Counted from the first letter of the stretch, positions 1 through 9,217 are shown. The stretch: 64,000 nucleotides of DNA from Moritella sp. F3 (GCF_015082335.1 NZ_BLRL01000002.1:1-64000); one strand, 5' to 3'. The notes: a model not told the origin generated them from the letters alone. Made by a program: numbers and translations.

Positions 1-75
1 CCGAGTGGCCAAAGGGATCAGACTGTAAATCTGACGGCTCAGCCTTCGAAGGTTCGAATCCTTCTCCCTCCACCA
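1..75 (+). tRNA. tRNA-Tyr (GTA), 5' end cut by window edge
   Basis: The anticodon loop reads CTGTAAA (anticodon GTA). It is followed by a long class II variable arm, a T arm GAAGG-TTCGAAT-CCTTC, the acceptor 3' strand TCCCTCC, discriminator A and an encoded CCA at 73-75. The first acceptor strand and start of the D arm lie upstream of the window. The long variable arm and GTA anticodon identify tyrosine. Confidence 0.95.
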
Positions 76-224
76 CTCTCTATACTATCTAAATAATCTT
101 CAAATATACTCTTCTTAAAAGATCCAATTCCAATATATAATTTCATATAAACCTTTGTATTACTAACTTTTATCTATAAATGGCACATGCTATTAAATGC
201 ACTTTTATACAAACCATAGATATT

Positions 225-248
225 AAAAAGGGCGTATATAACGCCCTT
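225..248 (-). terminator. Intrinsic terminator of the prepilin-like gene
   Basis: Stem AAGGGCGT (228-235) pairs with ACGCCCTT (241-248) around a 5-base loop. On the minus strand the stem is followed by a T run (A225-A229 on the plus strand). It lies just downstream of the stop codon of the minus-strand prepilin gene. Confidence 0.8.
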
Positions 249-264
249 ATTAATGCCATGAGAA

Positions 265-813
265 TTAGCAATCGCCATCAAAAACAACTACTTTATGTAC
301 ACTCATTGGCTGATAAAGTAATTGGCAGTTCATCGTTATGTCTTTTTCTTTGTTTACACTTAAAACATCACCATCCGCATTCACGATATTACCTTTCGAG
401 TCGACAAGCATGCCCTCGTTAAAATAACTATCATTCAATGAAATGGCTAATATTCGCTGATTTTTATAAGTTGTATTATTAAAAATAAACCCATCATCAT
501 TATCCAGATTTAACAGTTTTTTAATCGAACTGATATATCCTATTGGATAACCTGCACAAGTTAAAAAACCATCAACGATGACTTCGTCAGTAGTACCGTC
601 ATGGCATTCATTTTCCAAACCCAAAATCAAAGATTTATAATAAATCAAATCAATGGCGGTTCGTAACTCAGCCGCAACACTGGCAATCTTAGCTTTTTTC
701 GCATCTCCGGATAAGTTAACAAATTTTGGTACTGCAATTGCCGATATAATCGCAAGGATGACAATAACAATTGTCATCTCAATGAGAGTAAAACCTTTCG
801 CCCTAAACCCCAT
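265..813 (-). CDS. Type IV prepilin-like protein (N-methylation motif)
   Basis: 182 residues. A short leader MGFRAKG precedes FTLIEMTIVIVILAIISAIAVP, so the sequence has the class III prepilin signature: cleavage after Gly, Phe +1 for N-methylation, Glu +5 and a hydrophobic helix of about 20 residues. The C-terminal part has cysteines, including a pair near the end (NCQLL... and the final residue) that could form the D-loop disulfide typical of MSHA or type IV pilins. AAGGATAAT lies just before the ATG. The gene stands alone with its own terminator; no pilus assembly genes are adjacent, so it may be an orphan major or minor pilin, or a pseudopilin. It is transcribed away from the response regulator gene at 1111 across 297 bp of intergenic sequence that I cannot resolve further. 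Confidence 0.8.
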   Translation of the reverse strand: MGFRAKGFTLIEMTIVIVILAIISAIAVPKFVNLSGDAKKAKIASVAAELRTAIDLIYYKSLILGLENECHDGTTDEVIVDGFLTCAGYPIGYISSIKKLLNLDNDDGFIFNNTTYKNQRILAISLNDSYFNEGMLVDSKGNIVNADGDVLSVNKEKDITMNCQLLYQPMSVHKVVVFDGDC

Positions 814-1110
814 ATTATCCTTTATTTTAATTCACAAATTAGCTTGTAATATCACTACAACCTTTAATTATCGCATTATAAGCTAACAGCCCTGCGCCAT
901 AAAGTATTTTATACACATTTAAAGTGTGGTTATTGATAGGTAATACCGAATCAACTCGCGTTATTTTTGTCGCACAAAAAATATGCAGTTTACTGCTTAG
1001 CGTAACAAAATCAGGCACCTCTCAAGACAGTATTATGCATACCTGCTATTGTGGTTAACGCTAATTATTAGCACCTAAACTTATCTATTACGCTTGAGTA
1101 TTTAATAAAC

Positions 1111-2760
1111 ATGAATAAGAATTTTGACTATCGAAATAAACGCGTACTCATTGTTGATGACCAACGCGCTTTTCAGATCATGCTCAAAACGATGTTAATT
1201 AATTTTGGTGCTAAAGACGTAACCCATGTCGGCAGTGCTGAGGATGCGTTAAAATTATGTCGTCACGACACCTTTGACTTATTACTCGTTGACTATAACC
1301 TTGGCTCTGGAATTAATGGTCGACAGCTATTTGAAGCACTCAAGATGGATAATTTACTACCTATCCATACCGTCTTTTTCTTGGTCACCGGTGATAACTC
1401 CAAAGCCATTGTATTAAGCGCAATTCAGATGACGCCTGATGATTATTTGATGAAGCCATTTTCACAAAATGAGTTAAATTTACGCATTCAAAAAGCCTTC
1501 AATAAAAAAGATGCTCTGCTACCTATCTACCAGGCGATTAAAAATAATGATTTCGCTCAAGCAATGGAAGAATGTGACAATGCGATCATCTACTCTGCCC
1601 GTTACCGAAATTACTGCCGTTTGTTTAAAGCAGAATTATTAATTGAAAAAGAAATGTATGCCGAAGCTCGTACTATCTTGGAAGATTTTATAGAAGATCA
1701 TCCACACACTCAGGCGCAGCTATTGCTAGGTCGTGTCTATTATCTAGAGAAAAAATACCAGCAAGCCATTCCACTATTAACTGAAATCATTAAATATAAC
1801 CCGATGATACTCGATGGTTATGATTGGTTAGCGCAATGCTTTAAAGATGGCGGTGATACAGAAAAAGCATTAGACATAGTGCAGCGTGCAATCAAACATT
1901 CACACTTGTCATTAGAGCGCCAAGGTTTATTAGCAGAACTAGCCCTTGATACCAATATGAATACGATAGCCAAAGAAGCCTTTTTCGCTATTTTAATGCA
2001 AACCAAGAACACCATACATCAGAACCCACAACATCTGATTAACTATGTGCAAGCGATCATACTCGTAGCGAAACACGAAGAAGATCGCTTTAAACAAGGC
2101 CGTTTGCTGCAAGAGATTAGCGGTTTATTTCACCGTTCGTCTCAGCAGCACCCTTATGTGGAAGAAGGTGAGCTGTTAGCGCTTGAAGGTTACAGCTTAG
2201 CGTCAATTCATAACGTCAAAGGCAATCAAGTTAAGGCCAAGAATACCCTACTGAAAAGTAATGAAGCCTACTTTGTTGAACCCGAAGAGACGCCTGAATG
2301 GTTAGGGCCACAGTTAGTCAACTTGCTGGCTGAATTAGAAGAGTTTGAGCTTGCCGATAAACTCAGACCTTACCTCCAACAAGGCGATGTACACAGCGAA
2401 AAATTACTTGCGAACATCAGTGGTGTAGAAGACAGTAAAGAAATTAAATTTCAACATCACAACAAACTGGGTATTGATGCGTTTACCGAAGGTAATCTTG
2501 AAGTTGCCCTGCAACACTTTGAAACGGCGTTGTCTATCGCCCCACTCAATACCGGTGCAGCGCTAAATAAAGTTCAGGTCTGCCTCGCACTATTGACTAA
2601 AATTGAACGTCCGTGGCCAGAAATCACCAAAAAAGTATCAGATACGTTTATCGAATTAGAAAACTTTCCGCTATCTGAGCAACAAGCAGAGCGTAAAGCA
2701 GACCTGAGAAAAGAGTTTAATATTCAACGTATGCATGAGAAAAGAAGAGCTAATAATTAA
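1111..2760 (+). CDS. Response regulator with CheY-like receiver and TPR repeats
   Basis: 549 residues. Residues 10-130 form a receiver domain: acidic pair D16-D17, phosphoacceptor D61 in LLLVDYNL, and the switch lysine in DDYLMKPF. There is no DNA-binding output domain. The rest is helical with tetratricopeptide-like repeats, for example around 190-260 (AEARTILEDFIEDHPHTQAQ, then KKYQQAIPLLTEIIKYNP) and 455-500 (GNLEVALQHFETALSIAP). Such REC-TPR proteins probably signal by protein-protein contact. No histidine kinase is adjacent, so its partner is unknown. The gene is monocistronic; 169 bp separate it from xthA. Its target pathway cannot be read from sequence. Confidence 0.85.
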   Translation: MNKNFDYRNKRVLIVDDQRAFQIMLKTMLINFGAKDVTHVGSAEDALKLCRHDTFDLLLVDYNLGSGINGRQLFEALKMDNLLPIHTVFFLVTGDNSKAIVLSAIQMTPDDYLMKPFSQNELNLRIQKAFNKKDALLPIYQAIKNNDFAQAMEECDNAIIYSARYRNYCRLFKAELLIEKEMYAEARTILEDFIEDHPHTQAQLLLGRVYYLEKKYQQAIPLLTEIIKYNPMILDGYDWLAQCFKDGGDTEKALDIVQRAIKHSHLSLERQGLLAELALDTNMNTIAKEAFFAILMQTKNTIHQNPQHLINYVQAIILVAKHEEDRFKQGRLLQEISGLFHRSSQQHPYVEEGELLALEGYSLASIHNVKGNQVKAKNTLLKSNEAYFVEPEETPEWLGPQLVNLLAELEEFELADKLRPYLQQGDVHSEKLLANISGVEDSKEIKFQHHNKLGIDAFTEGNLEVALQHFETALSIAPLNTGAALNKVQVCLALLTKIERPWPEITKKVSDTFIELENFPLSEQQAERKADLRKEFNIQRMHEKRRANN

Positions 2761-2929
2761 GTATATTAAAATCATGATGTCCTAAGCTGTGCGCATGATA
2801 TAGTCATAAACACTAGGTTTAATCTATTCACATGCATAGGTTATTAGTCGCCACTGACGCATGAATAATAGATGCTATGGCATAACAAGTTTTTAGATAA
2901 TTTTGTAGATCATATAGGGTTAAATACCA

Positions 2930-3754
2930 ATGAAAATAATTTCGTTTAATATAAACGGCCTTCGCGCTCGATTACATCAATTACAAGCGATTATAGACAA
3001 GCATTCGCCTGACGTAATTGGCCTACAAGAAATCAAAGTACACAACGAAATGTTCCCTGTAGCAGCCGTTGAAGAAATGGGTTATCACGTATTTTTCCAC
3101 GGTCAAAAAGCCCATTACGGTGTTGCTATGATGGTGAAGAAAAGCACGGTCGCTGACATTGAAGCTATTAACGTACAGTACGGCTTCCCGACTGATGATG
3201 AAGAAGCGCAAAAACGTATGATCATGGTGACGTTTGACCAAACATCAGGTAAACCAATCACGGTACTAAACGGTTACTTCCCGCAAGGCGAAAACATCAG
3301 CCATGAAACGAAATATCCGTACAAGCGTAAATTCTATCAAGATTTGAATATCTACCTTAACGACAACCACACAGCAGAAGACGATGTGATTGTAATGGGC
3401 GACATTAACATTTCCCCTGCAGATAAAGATATCGGCATCGGTGAACCCAATGCCAAGCGTTGGTTAAAAACTGGTAAATGTAGCTTCCAGCCAGAAGAAC
3501 GTGAATGGTTAGCAAAACTGCAAGGGTTTGGTCTACACGATACATTCCGCACTATTAAGCCAGAAGTAAGCGACCGCTACAGCTGGTTCGATTACCGCTC
3601 AAAAGGCTTCCCTGACAACCGAGGCCTGCGCATCGATGTAATTTTAGCAACCGCTACGCTAAACGCGAAAGTGGTTGAGAGTGATGTTGACTACGAACTA
3701 CGCGGCATCGAAAAACCTTCTGATCATGCGCCTATCTGGACAACGTTTGGTTAA
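2930..3754 (+). CDS. xthA: Exodeoxyribonuclease III
   Basis: 274 residues, against 268 in E. coli. It is the AP endonuclease and 3'-5' exonuclease of base excision repair, of the EEP (endonuclease/exonuclease/phosphatase) fold, acting in the cytoplasm. Visible catalytic elements: N7 in [11 protein letters not shown]34 in GLQEIKV, the D-x-N motif in VMGDINISP, the DVIL strand (GLRIDVILA), and the terminal DHAPIW with the catalytic histidine. Start ATG at 2930 is supported by numbering (E34 as in the E. coli enzyme). It is a single gene, probably ending at the hairpin at 3791-3810. Confidence 0.96.
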   Translation: MKIISFNINGLRARLHQLQAIIDKHSPDVIGLQEIKVHNEMFPVAAVEEMGYHVFFHGQKAHYGVAMMVKKSTVADIEAINVQYGFPTDDEEAQKRMIMVTFDQTSGKPITVLNGYFPQGENISHETKYPYKRKFYQDLNIYLNDNHTAEDDVIVMGDINISPADKDIGIGEPNAKRWLKTGKCSFQPEEREWLAKLQGFGLHDTFRTIKPEVSDRYSWFDYRSKGFPDNRGLRIDVILATATLNAKVVESDVDYELRGIEKPSDHAPIWTTFG

Positions 3755-3790
3755 TAATATGACGCTGTATTTATCAATATAAGACAATCG

Positions 3791-3810
3791 CTTAGGAGCT
3801 AGCTCCTAGG
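3791..3810 (+). terminator. Possible terminator after xthA
   Basis: CTTAGGAG and CTCCTAGG form an 8-bp stem (one G-U pair) around a CTAG loop, followed by CTATTTAAT. The U tract is poor, so this is only a candidate terminator for xthA. Confidence 0.45.
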
Positions 3811-3892
3811 CTATTTAATATATCAAAAACGCATTTTAAAAATATGTGTCTAACCTTAATGTTACCCAGACATTCAGATATCAGATGCAATC

Positions 3893-5434
3893 ATGACGAT
3901 GCAGTGGACTAAGATACGCGCAACGGCAAACAGCTTAATTTTATGTGTTTTAGTGAACATATCTCCTGCTAATGCCCAGTATTCCGCTAATATAAAATCT
4001 CATGTTCCTGATGCGATATCTCACTTCCCGGCACCAACATTACCTTATACAATAGCCCAGCAGCAGCTTGATATTCATAGTCAACCGAGCTTTGAAGACC
4101 TTCCCCAGCTATTAGCAAAACGCACGATAAAAGTACTTGTGGTGAACCACCCTGCTTATTATTTTATTTATCAAAGCCGTCCACGTGGACTCGCCTATGA
4201 CATGATGCGTGAATACGAACAACGCTTAAATCAAAAACACTTCAAAGATACTAAGTTAAAACTAAACATCCTGTTTATTCCAGTACCAAGCAGCCAGATA
4301 GTCAGCTTGCTCGCACAAGGTTATGGCGATATCGCCATCGGTCCACTAATGACCCCACTACGCCAGCAGAATCAAGTAACGCATACCGAGCCTATCTATA
4401 CCGACCATCAGTTATTGCTCGTCAGCCATAAGTCCACAAGTGCGTATCAAGATATAAAGCAGCTCTCTGGTAAAGAAATATGGATACGCCGAAATAGTAT
4501 CTACCATCAGCAATTACAGCACATCAACAAGCAGTTATCCTACTTCAACAAACCACCTATTTATATCCATATTGTCAGTGACGAACTTGAAGATTTCGAG
4601 ATCTTAGCCATGGTGAACAATAAGAAAATATTCATGACGATGATCTCGAATCACAGTTTACGTTTGTGGAAACGCTTATATAAAAATATAAAAATACACC
4701 CCGAATTAAGCGTCGGCAGCCACATTCCAAGTACATGGGCAGTACAAAATAACACGCCACAGTTAACCAATAGCTTAAATCAGTTTATCGCTAATCATAA
4801 AAAGGGCACCAAGATCGGCAATATCTTGCACCGCCGCTACCTGGTGAGACACCCCTGGTTAAAAAAAGTCATTCATCAACAATTTGAAAACCGTTATTTA
4901 GAAACCGAAAAAATCATTAAGAAATACGCTAAACAGTACCAGTTCGACTGGCAACTTATTCTGGCTCAAGCCTATCAAGAATCAAGGCTTAACCAAAAAG
5001 CCATTAGCCATCGTGGCGCTGTTGGGGTAATGCAGGTATTACCTTCAACGGCTAATGAGCCTTATGTCAATATTAAAAACATCAACAAGGTAGACGGTAA
5101 TATTCATGCGGGAGTGAAGTATTTACATTTTATGCAACAGCGTTACTTTAGCCATGAAAAAATCACAGAACTCGACTCGCTATTACTCAGTTTTGCCGCT
5201 TATAACGCCGGTCCAACAAAGTTAATTCGATTAAGAAAACGAGCAGTGAAACAAGGCTTAAACCCCAATATTTGGTTTAATCATGTCGAGAAGATTGCAG
5301 CAGAAGTTATTGGTAGAGAGACAGTGGATTATGTAAACAACATTTATAAATTTTACATCACCTATTTACTCGCATCGCGTTATCAAATTAACGAAACCCA
5401 GTTAACTGAACAGCAAGTGGCTAACACGCGCTAA
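3893..5434 (+). CDS. MltF-like lytic transglycosylase with solute-binding domain
   Basis: 513 residues, close to E. coli MltF (518). An N-terminal hydrophobic signal segment (about residues 12-29, ending ANA) predicts export. Residues about 75-310 resemble a family 3 periplasmic solute-binding domain (TIKVLVVNHPAYYF, GYGDIAIGPL). From about 340 comes an SLT domain: LILAQAYQESRLNQ with catalytic Glu363, GAVGVMQVLPSTA, and LLLSFAAYNAGPTKL. It should cleave the MurNAc-GlcNAc bond of peptidoglycan with formation of 1,6-anhydro-MurNAc, and the binding domain may regulate it. There is no lipobox, so membrane attachment differs from or is looser than lipoprotein transglycosylases. It converges with the ABC importer operon; the palindrome at 5477-5504 separates them. 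Confidence 0.85.
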   Translation: MTMQWTKIRATANSLILCVLVNISPANAQYSANIKSHVPDAISHFPAPTLPYTIAQQQLDIHSQPSFEDLPQLLAKRTIKVLVVNHPAYYFIYQSRPRGLAYDMMREYEQRLNQKHFKDTKLKLNILFIPVPSSQIVSLLAQGYGDIAIGPLMTPLRQQNQVTHTEPIYTDHQLLLVSHKSTSAYQDIKQLSGKEIWIRRNSIYHQQLQHINKQLSYFNKPPIYIHIVSDELEDFEILAMVNNKKIFMTMISNHSLRLWKRLYKNIKIHPELSVGSHIPSTWAVQNNTPQLTNSLNQFIANHKKGTKIGNILHRRYLVRHPWLKKVIHQQFENRYLETEKIIKKYAKQYQFDWQLILAQAYQESRLNQKAISHRGAVGVMQVLPSTANEPYVNIKNINKVDGNIHAGVKYLHFMQQRYFSHEKITELDSLLLSFAAYNAGPTKLIRLRKRAVKQGLNPNIWFNHVEKIAAEVIGRETVDYVNNIYKFYITYLLASRYQINETQLTEQQVANTR

Positions 5435-5476
5435 TACCCATTAGTTAAACCCTTTAGCTCATGCCCTAAACCACAA

Positions 5477-5504
5477 AGGCCGTTGTGGATATCCACAACG
5501 GCCT
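5477..5504. terminator. Bidirectional terminator, perfect 28-bp palindrome
   Basis: The sequence from AGGCCGTTGTGG through CCACAACGGCCT is a perfect palindrome between two convergent genes. It can fold as a long GC-containing hairpin in either transcript. Flanking T tracts are short in both directions (ACTATTTATAA on the plus side), so termination strength is uncertain. Confidence 0.7.
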
Positions 5505-5530
5505 ACTATTTATAACTCTCTAGTGCACCT

Positions 5531-6241
5531 TTAAGCTAAGTGTCTAAACGCACGTTTTTCCAAGCGTTTGAATACCGCAAAAATAGCAAAGCAGAGACAC
5601 AAGTAAATACCGCCAGCAAAGGTGAATGCTTCAAACGGGGCATAAAAACGGGAATACACATTGTAACCAGCACCCGTAATGTCAACTAAAGTCACCACAC
5701 TGGCAATGGATGTTGCATGCAGCATAAAGATCACTTCATTACTGTACGCAGGTAATGCACGACGAAACGCCGACGGTAAAATAATACGGCGTAATATCTG
5801 CCAATAATTCATCCCATAGGCTTGCGCAGCTTCAATCTCACCTTTGTCCGTCGTCACTAATGAACCACGGATGATCTCGGTACTGTATGCCGCCGTATTT
5901 AATACAAACGCTAACAGACAAGGATAAAACGCATCTTCAAGTAAGAACCAAATTGAGCTGTCTTGGATACCATCAATCATGGTCACGCCATAATAAATCA
6001 TATACAACTGGATCAATAATGGCGTACCACGGAACACATAAGTGAATAACCAAATGCTACGCGATAACCACACATACTGACTGGTGCGCATGATCGCTAA
6101 CGGCACCGCTAAAAAGAAACCAATCACCACAGACAAGAACGTCAGCTGTACCGTCAATACGGTACCATCCCAATATTCATTTAAGGTATTCGGCGTAAAC
6201 ATTTCATTTTGCTCAAGCAAAGCAACCAGTTGATCTAACAT
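5531..6241 (-). CDS. hisM: Basic amino acid ABC transporter permease, HisM/ArtM type
   Basis: 236 residues (E. coli HisM 238). Inner-membrane permease of the polar amino acid family with about five transmembrane segments. The signature loop contacting the ATPase is GEIEAAQAYGMNYWQILRRI, followed by LPSAFRRALPAYSNEVIFML, very close to HisM. It pairs with the permease encoded just upstream; its ATG follows that gene's stop by a single base, so translation is likely coupled. It is the last gene of the four-gene unit ATPase, binding protein, HisQ-like, HisM-like, which is the artPIQM order. Substrate is inferred as lysine, arginine, ornithine or histidine; the sequence cannot decide which. Confidence 0.88.
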   Translation of the reverse strand: MLDQLVALLEQNEMFTPNTLNEYWDGTVLTVQLTFLSVVIGFFLAVPLAIMRTSQYVWLSRSIWLFTYVFRGTPLLIQLYMIYYGVTMIDGIQDSSIWFLLEDAFYPCLLAFVLNTAAYSTEIIRGSLVTTDKGEIEAAQAYGMNYWQILRRIILPSAFRRALPAYSNEVIFMLHATSIASVVTLVDITGAGYNVYSRFYAPFEAFTFAGGIYLCLCFAIFAVFKRLEKRAFRHLA

Positions 6242-6242
6242 A

Positions 6243-7007
6243 TTAATGACCCTCTACGCCTTTGCTAAAGTGACGTTCTAAATATTTCAGTACAATCTCG
6301 CTCACCGTAGTAATGGCTAAATACACAAATGCCACAGGAATAAAGAATAAAAACGGTTCGTAGGTTGTCATTGCCGCTTCTTTAGCGAGCTTGACCATAT
6401 CAGACAAACCAATTACAGATACCAGCGCGGTTGTTTTAACCAGCACTAGCCAGTTATTACCAATGCCCGGCAATGCAAAGCGCATCATTTGTGGGAACAT
6501 CACACGACGGAATACTTGCCAATCAGACATGCCATATGCTATAGCCGCCTCTAACTGGCCTTTATCAACAGATAATAATGCACCACGGAATGTCTCGCCC
6601 ATGTAAGCACCAAAGATAAAGCCAATCGTTACCACGCCCGCACTAAATTCATCGATAGTTATATACATACCATCTTCATAAAACGCCGATAAGGTTAACC
6701 AGCCTTGTTCAATATAAAATTCATTGATGGCGTAAGTTTCATGTAATTCATACAACCACTCTGAAAAATTATTCAAGCCAACTTGCAAACCAAAATAAAT
6801 CAGCATCATAAGCACGAGATCAGGTACACCACGAACCAAACTCGTGTAAGTAAGTGCAAGAGCAGAAGAAATTTTACCGCCAGAATAGCGTGCAACAGCG
6901 GTGATCAACCCGAGTAACACCGCGATAATTAATGAAAAAATGGCAAGTTTAACGGTTAATATAGCGCCATTAAAAATACTAGGGCCATAACCTTGAAGAT
7001 CTAACAT
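6243..7007 (-). CDS. hisQ: Basic amino acid ABC transporter permease, HisQ/ArtQ type
   Basis: 254 residues from the ATG at 7007, giving MLDLQGYGPSIFNGAILTVK, which aligns with the usual HisQ start. The reading frame stays open to 7085 (26 more residues), but that extension is hydrophilic and arginine-rich, and a GGGA element lies just before the internal ATG, so I prefer 7007. The permease signature is GQLEAAIAYGMSDWQVFRRV, then MFPQMMRFALPGIGNNWLV. It has a longer periplasmic loop (about residues 78-120) than enteric HisQ. It forms the heteromeric membrane channel with the downstream HisM-like protein. Confidence 0.87.
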   Translation of the reverse strand: MLDLQGYGPSIFNGAILTVKLAIFSLIIAVLLGLITAVARYSGGKISSALALTYTSLVRGVPDLVLMMLIYFGLQVGLNNFSEWLYELHETYAINEFYIEQGWLTLSAFYEDGMYITIDEFSAGVVTIGFIFGAYMGETFRGALLSVDKGQLEAAIAYGMSDWQVFRRVMFPQMMRFALPGIGNNWLVLVKTTALVSVIGLSDMVKLAKEAAMTTYEPFLFFIPVAFVYLAITTVSEIVLKYLERHFSKGVEGH

Positions 7008-7106
7008 AATATTCCCAGAAAGCAGTGGACGAACCCCTTCGTGAACAGCCCTCGTTAATCGCCTTAGCTCATAACAGAATGCCACAAAGAGTCGCGCCCA
7101 TTTTTA

Positions 7107-7136
7107 TTATCGTCACACGCTAATGCGCGACGATAA
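7107..7136 (-). other. Intercistronic hairpin between binding protein and permease genes
   Basis: TTATCGTC (7107-7114) and GACGATAA (7129-7136) are perfect inverted arms, and the interior has a further CGC/GCG pairing. There is no T tract on the minus strand, so it is not a classical terminator. By position it may stabilise the upstream binding-protein message against 3' decay, as is known for other periplasmic-binding-protein operons; that role is inferred. Confidence 0.55.
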
Positions 7137-7141
7137 AGAAA

Positions 7142-7903
7142 CTACATTTTAATGCTGTAGCTGAAGTATTTAGCTTGGATAGTTTCGTATGTACCATCTG
7201 TTTTGATTTCGGCTAATACTTTATTGAATGTTGCAGCAAGTGACTTATCACGTTTACGCAATGCAACACCCATGCCTTCACCTAGCTGAAATGTATCACC
7301 GACTGCTGCAAAAGCACCTTTCTTTTCTGGGATCAATAACGTCGTATCACCAACTGGGAAATCCAGTAATACCATGTCTAAACGACCGCCTTCAAGATCT
7401 AGCAATAAATCACCGCTGGTATTATAACGCTTGATAGTGTTGTTTTTAGCATATTCTTCAGTTACATGCGTATCTTGCACTGTGCCACGCTGTACACCAA
7501 TACGAAGTTTTTTAAAGGCTGCTTTATCTGTTACATCCAGTTTAAAGTCTGACGCTGCAAACCAACCGCTTGGCGTATTGTAGTAAGGTTCAGAGAACAG
7601 AACTTGTTTTCTACGTGCATCAGTAATCGACATTGATGAGAAGATAGCATCGTACTTACGTGATAATAAACCAGGGATAATACCGTCCCAAGATTGTACT
7701 ACCCAAGTACAGTTCCAATTAGCGCGCTTACACACTTCATTACCTAAATCGATTTCGAAACCGGTTAGCTCGCCATCTGGCGTTTTGTATTCAAACGGCT
7801 TATAAGGTGCATCAACACCTAAACGCACATCAGTCCATTCTTTCGCTACCACAGCTGAAGAAAGTAATAAGCTTGTTGCAATGACAGTCGCTAATTTTTT
7901 CAT
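7142..7903 (-). CDS. Periplasmic amino acid-binding protein, HisJ/ArgT type
   Basis: 253 residues. It has a cleavable signal peptide (MKKLATVIATSLLLSSAVVA, cut before KEW). The mature protein is a family 3 solute-binding protein: VRLGVDAPYKPFEYKTPDGE, LTGFEIDLGNEVCKR, a small disulfide loop CKRANWNC as in HisJ, SSMSITDARRKQVLFSEPYY, RIGVQRGTVQD, and the C-terminal DGTYETIQAKYFSY. It captures the amino acid in the periplasm and delivers it to the HisQM-like permease. It is the second gene of the operon, 124 bp after the ATPase gene. Confidence 0.9.
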   Translation of the reverse strand: MKKLATVIATSLLLSSAVVAKEWTDVRLGVDAPYKPFEYKTPDGELTGFEIDLGNEVCKRANWNCTWVVQSWDGIIPGLLSRKYDAIFSSMSITDARRKQVLFSEPYYNTPSGWFAASDFKLDVTDKAAFKKLRIGVQRGTVQDTHVTEEYAKNNTIKRYNTSGDLLLDLEGGRLDMVLLDFPVGDTTLLIPEKKGAFAAVGDTFQLGEGMGVALRKRDKSLAATFNKVLAEIKTDGTYETIQAKYFSYSIKM

Positions 7904-8027
7904 ACATATTTCCCTATTATTATAATTGGGTCAATCAATGACCCTTGTTGTGTTGTTTGTTATTTCTTTTTAATTATTGTTTAAGTATTAATTGTGGTGT
8001 TCACTATTAATACTTAGGTGCTAGCTC

Positions 8028-8807
8028 TTAATACTTAGGTGCTAAAAACTGCTTCACACGCTCTGATTTTGGATTATCGAACAGTTCTTTTGGATCGCCC
8101 TGCTCTTCAATCTGACCTTGATGTAAAAAGATAACCTTAGTCGATACATCCCGTGCAAACGCCATTTCATGCGTAACCACTAACATAGTGCGACCTTCTT
8201 CAGCCAGACTTTGCATCACACGTAATACTTCACCGACGAGTTCAGGATCTAACGCTGAAGTAGGTTCATCAAATAACAATACTTCCGGCTCAACCGCTAA
8301 TGCACGCGCAATTGCAACACGTTGTTTTTGGCCACCAGATAGCTGACTTGGGTAATAGTCCTTTCTTTCCCACAAATCAACTTTCTTAAGATATTGTTCT
8401 GCACTCGCCAATGCATCGCTGCGCGAGAGCCCTAAAACATGAATTGGTGCTTCAATCACATTTTCAATGACCGTCATGTGCGACCATAAATTGAAACCCT
8501 GAAACACCATCGCTAAACGGGAACGAATACGTTGAACTTGCTTTTTATTGGCTATATTGCGGTTACCGTCACGGTCCGTCATCATCTCGATTAATTCGCC
8601 ATTGACCGAGATATCACCCGACGTTGGCATTTCTAACAAATTAATGCAGCGTAAGAATGTACTTTTACCCGATCCCGAAGAACCGATGATCGAAATTACA
8701 TCTCCCTTATTCGCAGTCAGGTCGATGCCTTTTAAGACTTCATTGTCACCAAATGATTTATGTAAATTCTTGATGTCTAATGTGGGACTGCTACTCATTC
8801 TATTCAT
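8028..8807 (-). CDS. hisP: Basic amino acid ABC transporter ATPase, HisP/ArtP type
   Basis: 259 residues. Walker [11 protein letters not shown]-loop [15 protein letters not shown] signature [15 protein letters not shown], Walker [16 protein letters not shown]-loop [14 protein letters not shown], the insert [13 protein letters not shown] and [14 protein letters not shown] are characteristic of HisP. It drives uptake on the cytoplasmic face. It is the first gene of the operon, divergent from focA across 482 bp. The 3' end is unusual: a 21-bp unit covering the last codons and stop (8028-8048) is repeated directly downstream at 8007-8027 with 17 identical bases, so the second copy is untranslated. 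Confidence 0.92.
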   Translation of the reverse strand: MNRMSSSPTLDIKNLHKSFGDNEVLKGIDLTANKGDVISIIGSSGSGKSTFLRCINLLEMPTSGDISVNGELIEMMTDRDGNRNIANKKQVQRIRSRLAMVFQGFNLWSHMTVIENVIEAPIHVLGLSRSDALASAEQYLKKVDLWERKDYYPSQLSGGQKQRVAIARALAVEPEVLLFDEPTSALDPELVGEVLRVMQSLAEEGRTMLVVTHEMAFARDVSTKVIFLHQGQIEEQGDPKELFDNPKSERVKQFLAPKY

Positions 8808-9130
8808 CCTAAATACGCTTTATAACAATATAAGTCATGTGCAACACTTAAATTCAAACTATGATTAAAGACTGCAACATAAAAACAGCACTTAACATAA
8901 CAAATTAGCAATTCAGATAACATAAAACGACTTAAATTTAGTCATTAACTCCACGCTAAAGACAACACTAGGTCTTATCGTCCAGTTAAAAGATAAACGC
9001 AGGATTTAACACCATCAATAGATAACACTAGCCAGTACCGCTATATTGGTATTTGTGATGGTTTAAATTTACTTAAATAGTTCATTAAACTTTTGTTTTA
9101 TATTTAAAATAAAGTTTTGACAACCGTGCA

Positions 9131-9153
9131 AAAGTGTAATTAAGTTACACTTT
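9131..9153. promoter_or_regulatory. Operator-like inverted repeat upstream of focA
   Basis: AAAGTGTAA and TTACACTTT are perfect 9-bp arms with a 5-base spacer (TTAAG). There is no following T tract and no nearby upstream gene on this strand, so a protein-binding operator is more likely than a terminator. It lies about 136 bp before the focA ATG. The cognate regulator is unknown. Confidence 0.5.
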
Positions 9154-9217
9154 AGCCAAGGGCAATAAGTACCACCTTGGTTCTTTTCGTAATAAAAAAA
9201 CATAAAACAACCTAAAT

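Noticed and set aside
180..422. 80-codon plus-strand open frame antisense to the prepilin gene
   Set aside because: It covers the terminator and 3' end of a well-supported gene and has no ribosome binding site.
5481..5500. DnaA-like TGTGGATAT/ATATCCACA inside the 28-bp palindrome
   Set aside because: Each is one mismatch from consensus and they arise from the terminator palindrome between convergent genes; there is no cluster.
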